Source of the DNA: Fulvivirga lutimaris
GTDB lineage: Bacteria; Bacteroidota; Bacteroidia; Cytophagales; Cyclobacteriaceae
Direction: 5' to 3'
DNA: 56,749 nucleotides
NCBI RefSeq assembly: GCF_009711525.1
Contig: NZ_SMLV01000428.1
Coordinates: forward strand, 1 to 56,749
Each line of letters begins with the position of its first letter. Positions within the stretch are counted from its first letter, which is position 1. The translations under genes and the position numbers were made by a program. Under the pieces are notes generated by a model. The model was not told where the DNA came from, did not search any database, and saw only the letters and a program-made list of their open reading frames with translations. Shown in pieces: positions 47,612 to 53,800 of this stretch.

Positions 47612-47704
47612 ACCTCCCTACGCCAGCATTATCTGGATCAGGTTACAGTTCCATCTCTAGAACCTTGGGTATAATCTCAGCCTTTATATTAGGCACCCCT
47701 ATGG
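47612..47704 (-). ncRNA. TPP riboswitch aptamer (THI box)
   Basis: Read on the minus strand the order of conserved elements is AGGGGTGCC, GGCTGAGA, ACCC, then ACCTGATC, AGATAATGC and GCGTAGGGA. This is the full THI-box signature, with the pyrimidine-binding CUGAGA bulge and the diphosphate-sensor region. A -7 element starts just upstream. It controls only the TonB-dependent receptor. Confidence 0.96.
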
Positions 47705-47706
47705 TG

Positions 47707-47714
47707 CAAAGGTA
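47707..47714 (-). promoter_or_regulatory. -7 element upstream of the TPP riboswitch
   Basis: The minus strand reads TACCTTTG, matching TAnnTTTG. Transcription would start near 47701, exactly at the aptamer edge. No standard-spaced -33 was found. Confidence 0.5.
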
Positions 47715-47787
47715 TAAATAATGACTTACGATAATTATAAAATTTCAAATAATACAGCGCAGGAAAAGATGATAAAATGAAACCCAC

Positions 47788-47795
47788 TATATTTG
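47788..47795 (+). promoter_or_regulatory. -7 element of the biotin carrier gene
   Basis: TATATTTG matches TAnnTTTG and lies 20 bases before the ATG at 47815, giving a very short leader. No clear -33 is seen. Confidence 0.4.
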
Positions 47796-47814
47796 GGTAT
47801 CATATTCCATAATT

Positions 47815-48309
47815 ATGTACAAAGCACAAGTCAATAAAAACAACTACGAAGTTAAGTTCGAAAAATCAGAAGCCTTTTTAAACGACTCTCCCTTTGATTG
47901 GGACATGACTCAGATTGGTGAAAGAACTTATCACATCCTCAGTAATCATAAATCCTACAGAGCAGAAGTTATTAATGTAGATACTGCAACCAGAACCGTT
48001 GCCATGAAAATCAACGGAAAAAAAGTTGAAGTTGAGCTTAAAGACAGGTTTGATCTCCTTTTAGAGAAATTAGGGATGGATGTTTCGGCATCAGCAAAAG
48101 TAAATGATGTGAAAGCTCCTATGCCTGGTCTTATCCTTGAAATAGACATCAAGGAAGGTGATGAAGTAAAGAAAGGCGATGCCATTATGATACTTGAGGC
48201 CATGAAGATGGAGAATGTCTTAAAATCTCCTGGTGACGGGGTGGTAAAGTCGATTAAAGTTAAAAAAGGGGACAGTGTCGAAAAAAATCAGGTACTTGTT
48301 CTATTTTGA
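47815..48309 (+). CDS. biotin carboxyl carrier protein of an acyl-CoA carboxylase
   Basis: The 164-residue protein ends in a biotinyl domain (about 95-164) with the biotinylation motif EAMKMEN; Lys131 carries biotin. The N-terminal 90 residues form a small beta domain similar to the middle part of PccA-type alpha chains. It therefore looks like a free-standing carrier for the PccB-type carboxyltransferase at 9856. It is divergent from the riboswitch gene and has no carboxylase partner next to it. An oxaloacetate decarboxylase gamma/alpha role is less likely since no such genes are present. Confidence 0.93.
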   Translation: MYKAQVNKNNYEVKFEKSEAFLNDSPFDWDMTQIGERTYHILSNHKSYRAEVINVDTATRTVAMKINGKKVEVELKDRFDLLLEKLGMDVSASAKVNDVKAPMPGLILEIDIKEGDEVKKGDAIMILEAMKMENVLKSPGDGVVKSIKVKKGDSVEKNQVLVLF

Positions 48310-48333
48310 TCACAGATTTTCCATTAAGCATAC

Positions 48334-48341
48334 TATATTTG
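48334..48341 (+). promoter_or_regulatory. -7 element of pyrH-frr
   Basis: TATATTTG matches TAnnTTTG. It lies 26 bases before the pyrH ATG. A TTTG at 48305-48308 could be a -33, but the spacer of 25 bases is too long. Confidence 0.4.
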
Positions 48342-48367
48342 CACAATTTTAATCTTAACCAAACTCA

Positions 48368-49072
48368 ATGAAGTACAAGCGAATCTTACTCAAACTTAGT
48401 GGTGAATCTTTGATGGGAAATGTATCCTATGGCATTGACCCTGAAAGACTAAAGCAATATGCCGAAGAAATAAAAGCTATTAAAGATTTGGGAGTAGAGG
48501 TTGCCATTGTTATTGGTGGTGGTAATATCTATAGGGGTGTACAGGCAGAGGCCGCAGGTATAGAAAGAGTTCAGGGAGATTATATGGGCATGTTGGCTAC
48601 CGTTATTAACGGAATGGCCTTACAAAGTGCGCTTGAGTCTGCAGGTATGTATACCAGACTTATGTCTGGAATAAAAATGGAGCAAGTATGCGAGCCATTT
48701 ATCAGAAGAAGGGCCATCAGGCACCTGGAAAAAGGAAGAATAGTAATTTTTGGTGCAGGTATTGGTAATCCATATTTTACTACTGATTCTACAGCCAGCT
48801 TAAGAGCTATCGAGATACAGGCCGATGTAGTATTGAAAGGCACCAGAGTTGATGGCGTTTATACTGCTGATCCTGAAAAAGACCCTACGGCCACAAGATA
48901 TTCAGAATTATCGTTTCAGGAAGCATATGAAAAGAACCTGAATATTATGGATATGACCGCTTTTACCTTGTGTCAGGAAAATAATTTACCGATTATAGTA
49001 TTTGACATGAATAAAACTGGCAATCTCATGGAAGTATTGAAAGGGGAAACTGCCGGAACCTTAATTAATTAA
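48368..49072 (+). CDS. pyrH: UMP kinase
   Basis: The enzyme makes UDP from UMP. The 234-residue amino-acid-kinase-fold protein has [62 protein letters not shown] and [13 protein letters not shown]. It lacks a C-terminal extension. The pair pyrH-frr is standard. Confidence 0.98.
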   Translation: MKYKRILLKLSGESLMGNVSYGIDPERLKQYAEEIKAIKDLGVEVAIVIGGGNIYRGVQAEAAGIERVQGDYMGMLATVINGMALQSALESAGMYTRLMSGIKMEQVCEPFIRRRAIRHLEKGRIVIFGAGIGNPYFTTDSTASLRAIEIQADVVLKGTRVDGVYTADPEKDPTATRYSELSFQEAYEKNLNIMDMTAFTLCQENNLPIIVFDMNKTGNLMEVLKGETAGTLIN

Positions 49073-49095
49073 CCTAACCCGATATAAAATAAGTC

Positions 49096-49656
49096 ATGGA
49101 AGAAATTAAAATGTACCTCGATGAATGTCGTGAGATGATGAGTAAAGCCATCAAACATTTAACTGGTGAATTAGGAAAGATCAGAGCTGGGAAAGCTAGC
49201 CCCGCTATGGTTGAGAGCGTAATGGTTGAATACTATGGTGCTGACACTCCTTTGAACCAAGTTGCTTCTGTGAGTGCACCTGATGCACGTACTTTATTTA
49301 TAAAGCCATGGGAAAAATCTGTTATTCAAAATATTGAAAAGGCTATAATTAATAGTGGTTTGGGCTTTAACCCTCAAAATGATGGCGAGCAGGTTATTAT
49401 AAACATTCCGCAGCTTACTGAAGACAGAAGAGTTGGATTAGTTAAACAAGCTAAGAATGAATGTGAGAATGGCAAAATCAGTATTAGAAATACGAGAAAA
49501 GAAATTAATGACGGTTTGAAGCAGCTTCAGAAAGATGGTGCTCCAGAAGACGATATTAAAAGAGCTGAAGAAAAAGTACAGGCCTTAACTGACGAGTACT
49601 CTAAAAAAATAGATGACATCTTATCTCATAAAGAACAAGAGATAATGACGGTTTAA
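49096..49656 (+). CDS. frr: ribosome recycling factor
   Basis: RRF splits the post-termination ribosome with EF-G. The 186-residue protein has GKIRAGKASPAMVESVMVEYYG, the TPLNQVASVSAPDARTLFIKPW core, and the C-terminal helix QALTDEYSKKIDDILSHKEQEIM. It follows pyrH by 23 bases. Confidence 0.98.
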   Translation: MEEIKMYLDECREMMSKAIKHLTGELGKIRAGKASPAMVESVMVEYYGADTPLNQVASVSAPDARTLFIKPWEKSVIQNIEKAIINSGLGFNPQNDGEQVIINIPQLTEDRRVGLVKQAKNECENGKISIRNTRKEINDGLKQLQKDGAPEDDIKRAEEKVQALTDEYSKKIDDILSHKEQEIMTV

Positions 49657-49665
49657 AAAAGATAT

Positions 49666-49905
49666 ATGAATATCATTGATTGGATAGGCGCCTCTGGCGT
49701 CTTTCTTATTTTATTGGCCTTTTTTCTTAACCTGATTGAGCAACTTGACTCAAAAGGATTACCCTATTTACTACTCAACTTGATTGGTGCACTACTAGCC
49801 TGTGCAGCCTCTGTAATGCTTAATTATTGGCCATTCATTATACTTGAGGCAGCCTGGTCTTTAGTTTCTTTTTGGGGTATTTACAAGTACCTAAAGTCGA
49901 GTTAG
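49666..49905 (+). CDS. small membrane protein, CBU_0592-like
   Basis: The 79-residue protein has three hydrophobic segments (about 4-22, 31-50 and 55-75) and a pattern DWIGASGVFLILLAFFLNL ... YLLLNLIGALL typical of the CBU_0592-type membrane domain. Function is unknown. It starts 9 bases after frr and is probably cotranscribed. Confidence 0.8.
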   Translation: MNIIDWIGASGVFLILLAFFLNLIEQLDSKGLPYLLLNLIGALLACAASVMLNYWPFIILEAAWSLVSFWGIYKYLKSS

Positions 49906-49935
49906 TTCTGCTGAATTTAGTTTGACAGAACTAAA
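49902..49935. terminator. hairpin between convergent genes
   Basis: TTAGTTCTG (49902-49910) and CAGAACTAA (49926-49934) form a perfect 9-base stem with a 15-base loop; an alternative TTTAGTT/AACTAAA stem (49916-49935) is exclusive with it. It lies between the small membrane gene and the PorP gene and may end transcripts from both sides, though a T-run is weak. Confidence 0.45.
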
Positions 49936-49948
49936 CAGTTTAAGAACG

Positions 49949-50863
49949 CTAAAAATACCTTTCGATATCAAAATGGTCTTTGAATAGGTTCAGCTCAACC
50001 AGAAGGGAAATCTCATGTGTGCCAAAATTACTCTGCACCAACTGATTGGTAGGCAATTCAAATGAATAACCTAATCTAAAAGCACGATTGACCTGAATTT
50101 GGGTATTGATGGCTACGCCATCAAAGTTTCTTAAGGTAAGGCCCGCCCAAATGACATTAGCAAACAATGCATTAATACTAATATCTGCAGCAACTTGTTT
50201 TTCAGTATAACGAACCAAAAAGGAAGGTTTGAGTAAAAGTGAACGTGTTGAATTAGATTTTATAATAAACCCTCCACTTAAATAATAATGTGGTAAATAA
50301 CGGGTGCTACTACTCACTCCATCATTGACTTTAGCATTTAATATTCTTGGCACTGAAAGTCCAAAATAGTAAGTATCTGTCATATAAAAAGCACCTGCTC
50401 CAAAATTAGCTTTACTGAACCCAGCATTATTCATATCCAGACCTTCATCATCTACAAATGCCAGATTAAGTTTATTATAATCATACTTATAGTTTATTAA
50501 GCCTCCTTGTACCCCTAGAGCCAGGGTTTTACTTCCAGATGTAATTTTATAAGAAAAGGAGAGTTGAGCTTCAGTATTGTTATTAATTCCCAAGCGGTCA
50601 TTTACAATTAACACTCCTGTACCAAACTGATCACCCACAGATGTATGGGCCGTAAACATGTTTGTAAGTGGAGAACCATCAATACCTGCCCACTGCTTTC
50701 GCGTAATCAGGTTAGCAGTAAAATTATTATACACTCCTGCATATGCAGCGTTAATCATATTCTGATTAAATGAATATAAATTATACAATGGGTCTTGTTG
50801 CGCCCTTAGACTGCTAGATGATATAAGTAATACAAGAACTAATAAACCAATGTTCTTTCTCAT
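49949..50863 (-). CDS. PorP/SprF family type IX secretion protein
   Basis: The 304-residue outer-membrane protein has a signal peptide and the PorP/SprF signature: AQQDPLYNLYSFNQNMINAAYAG, TRKQWAGIDGSPLTNMFTAHTS, and late LKPSFLVRYTE, LRNFDGVAINTQIQVNRAFRLGYSFE. I chose the ATG at 50863; a start at 50944 would overlap the giant gene and precede the signal sequence. It is 34 bases after the stop of the giant type B protein. In Flavobacterium, SprF is needed to secrete the type B protein SprB, so this gene probably serves its neighbour. Confidence 0.92.
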   Translation of the reverse strand: MRKNIGLLVLVLLISSSSLRAQQDPLYNLYSFNQNMINAAYAGVYNNFTANLITRKQWAGIDGSPLTNMFTAHTSVGDQFGTGVLIVNDRLGINNNTEAQLSFSYKITSGSKTLALGVQGGLINYKYDYNKLNLAFVDDEGLDMNNAGFSKANFGAGAFYMTDTYYFGLSVPRILNAKVNDGVSSSTRYLPHYYLSGGFIIKSNSTRSLLLKPSFLVRYTEKQVAADISINALFANVIWAGLTLRNFDGVAINTQIQVNRAFRLGYSFELPTNQLVQSNFGTHEISLLVELNLFKDHFDIERYF

Positions 50864-50897
50864 GCTTTTTGCTGTAATAAATATCAATCTCATACCC

Positions 50898-53800
50898 CTA
50901 TCTTCTAAGTAAAAAGAATCCATTTTCAACTTTTTCACCGCCATTTAGCTCAATTACATAATAATAGGTACCATCCGGCAATTCATCCCCACCACTCGTA
51001 TTACCAATAAAGTTGTTGTCAGTATTGTTGTATTCAGCTGTTTTGAATACTTCATTACCCCAGCGATTGTAGATAAATACTTTATTCGATTGGTAGAATT
51101 CTATATTTCTTATTTCCAGAAAGTCATGCTTCCCATTTTGCTGAGTGGTAACCACATTGAAAATTTCTAAAGGTGGCGCTTCCGAAAGTCCACTGGCATT
51201 AAGAGTAGCTATGAAATCAGCTGCAAGCTGACTACTAATGGTAATTGTAGCTGCTTTAGGACCAATGGAACTAGGGCGAAAAGAAATAGAAAGTGGGCTG
51301 CTTTCTGACGGAAGTATTGGGTCAGGGATAGCGCTGTTTAAAATAAAGTCATCACCGGCAATTACTATGGCTGATATTACTAAGGCAACTGTACCGTTGT
51401 TGGTAATAATAAGTTCACGACTATCTTCGGCACCCACAGGCACATCATCGAAGTTCACGATGCTACCATTAGTTAGCGGAGCTCCACCAACGTCAACAGA
51501 AAGCTCTCCTTGCTCTACAGTTATAGTGGTGTTAAAGACAGGACTGTCATCTTGTCCATCATTAATTACAATGGGCACTACTAAGTCGCCCACAAATTCA
51601 GAATTGGGTGTTATTTCAGCGCCATTAACTGTGAAATTAGTACCGTCATTAATTAAAAGACTAAAACCATCAGGGTAGGTATTATCAATATCCGTAACAC
51701 TGAAATTGTCTAGACCGAGTGTTATGGATGTACTTTGTAAAGTAGTTAAGGTTGACTGGCCTGTAATTACCGGAGCATCATTAACCGGAACCACAGTCAA
51801 AGTAAATGTTTCACTCGCCACAGCCTGACCATCATCGACTTGGACAGTAATAATCACAGTGCCGTTGATATCACTTTCTGGGGTGACATTTATAGTTCTA
51901 TTACCACCTGAGCCCGACAGAGCTATGCCTGTCGAAGCAACTAATGCTGTATTATTTGAAGATGCTGTTACAATTAGGTCATCCAGATTAGTTTCGACAT
52001 CATTTATGGTAAATGGTAAATTACCAGTACTACCATCTTCATCAATGATGGCATCGGCAATTGGACTTATTGTAGGAGAACTGTTAGCAGCGGTTACTTC
52101 TCCAGTGATATTAAACTCAAAGCTTCCTTCATCTGCATCATTATTAGTAACAGTCACAGTTTCTGTGAAACTGCCAGCAGCCACTGCATCCAATACAACC
52201 TCAAAAGTTGATGAGCCGCCAGGAATTATTACAAAAGGGGTAGTTGTTGGAGAAGAAAATGTAGCACCACTAATGGTTAAATCAGAAACTATTAAATCAG
52301 CTGAACCAGTGTTATTTACAGTAAAAGTTTGAGATGTGGAAGACCCTAGCACTACATTCCCAATATCAATAGCAGCAGCCTGGCCATCTAAAATCTCAGT
52401 CCCAAGAAATACAGCTATTTCTGGAGAAGTTGGAGCGGTTATTTCTCCAGTTATCTCAAAATCGAATGTTCCTTCATCCGCATCATCACTTAGTACAGTT
52501 ACCGTTTCGGTAAATACACCTATACTGTTCCCAGTTAAAAGGATATCAACTAGTTGATTGCCAGAGGCTCCAATAACAAGTGGGAAAGATATTGCAGAAT
52601 TGAGTGTAAACGCTGTTCCCGAAATATTGATTGCTGATATTGTTAAATCAGCTGTACCTTGATTTTGAATGGTTAAAGTTTCATTGATGCCTGTGCCTTG
52701 AACTTCACTACCAAAATCAACTGGCGCAGGTTGGCCATCAAAAACTTCCGCACCACCACTATTGAAAAGCGCTATTTCTGGTGATCCGGAACCTATTTGT
52801 CCTGATAGTGGAAATGTAAAAGTTGGCTCATCTTCATCATCATTAGTAATGATGATAGATTCATTAAACGTACCATCCACTGCCCCACTCAATGTAATAT
52901 CAAATGTTGTACGTGTTATTATTCCATCTACTTCTGCTGCAATTGAAAATGGAGTAATGGCATTTATACTAAAGGCTGACCCTGATATAGAGATGTCTGA
53001 AACATTTAATGCCAGTGGATTGAAATTAGCAATAGTTATTTGCCTTACGATATCCACGCCTTGAGGGCCAGTACCGAAGTCCAGGCTAGTAGCTTGTCCA
53101 TCGAAAATTTCATCTGCTGAAGAAAAAATGTTGGTGCCTTGAAAAACAGCAATATCGGGACCAATAATCTCTCCTTCTATATCAAAATTAAAAGTGCCTT
53201 CATCGGTATCATTATTATTAATTGTAAGCGTTTCACTAAACACCCCAGCCACACTTCCATCTAAAATGATCTGAACCGTTTCCGTTGCCCCCACGGCTAC
53301 AGATGCAGGTGTTATAGACGCAAAACTAAAAGCAGTACCTGTAATAGACATATTAGAAATGTCTAATGAAGTAGAACCTATATTAGTAATTGTTATGTCA
53401 GCGGTTAAATTATTACCCCTTAACTCACTTCCAAAATCATATGGACTGAGCTGATCATCTATTATCTCGGTTCCTGTGATGGAATTACCTTCATAAACAA
53501 CTATCTCCGGCTCTGGAGTAGCAGTAATTTCACCCACCAGATCAAAGGAAAATGTACCACTAAAATCATCGCTGGTTATCGACACAGTTTCCGTAAAGAC
53601 ACCTGGCGTATTACCACTTAGCACCACGTTTATTGTTGCTGATGTGCTGGCTGTAATAGTTGCTGGCGCTGCTGGAACAATGCTAAAAACAGTTCCACTT
53701 ATTGTAACATTAACGTTAGTCAAATCACTAACCGTTCGATTAAGAATGGTAATGTTTCTGGTCTTATTAGCAGGTAAAATACTAACTGATCCAAAGTCAA

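Noticed and set aside
51238-52332. Long plus-strand open frames opposite the giant gene (51238-51678, 51859-52332)
   Set aside because: They are antisense shadows of the low-complexity Ig-like coding region, with no start context and no family resemblance.
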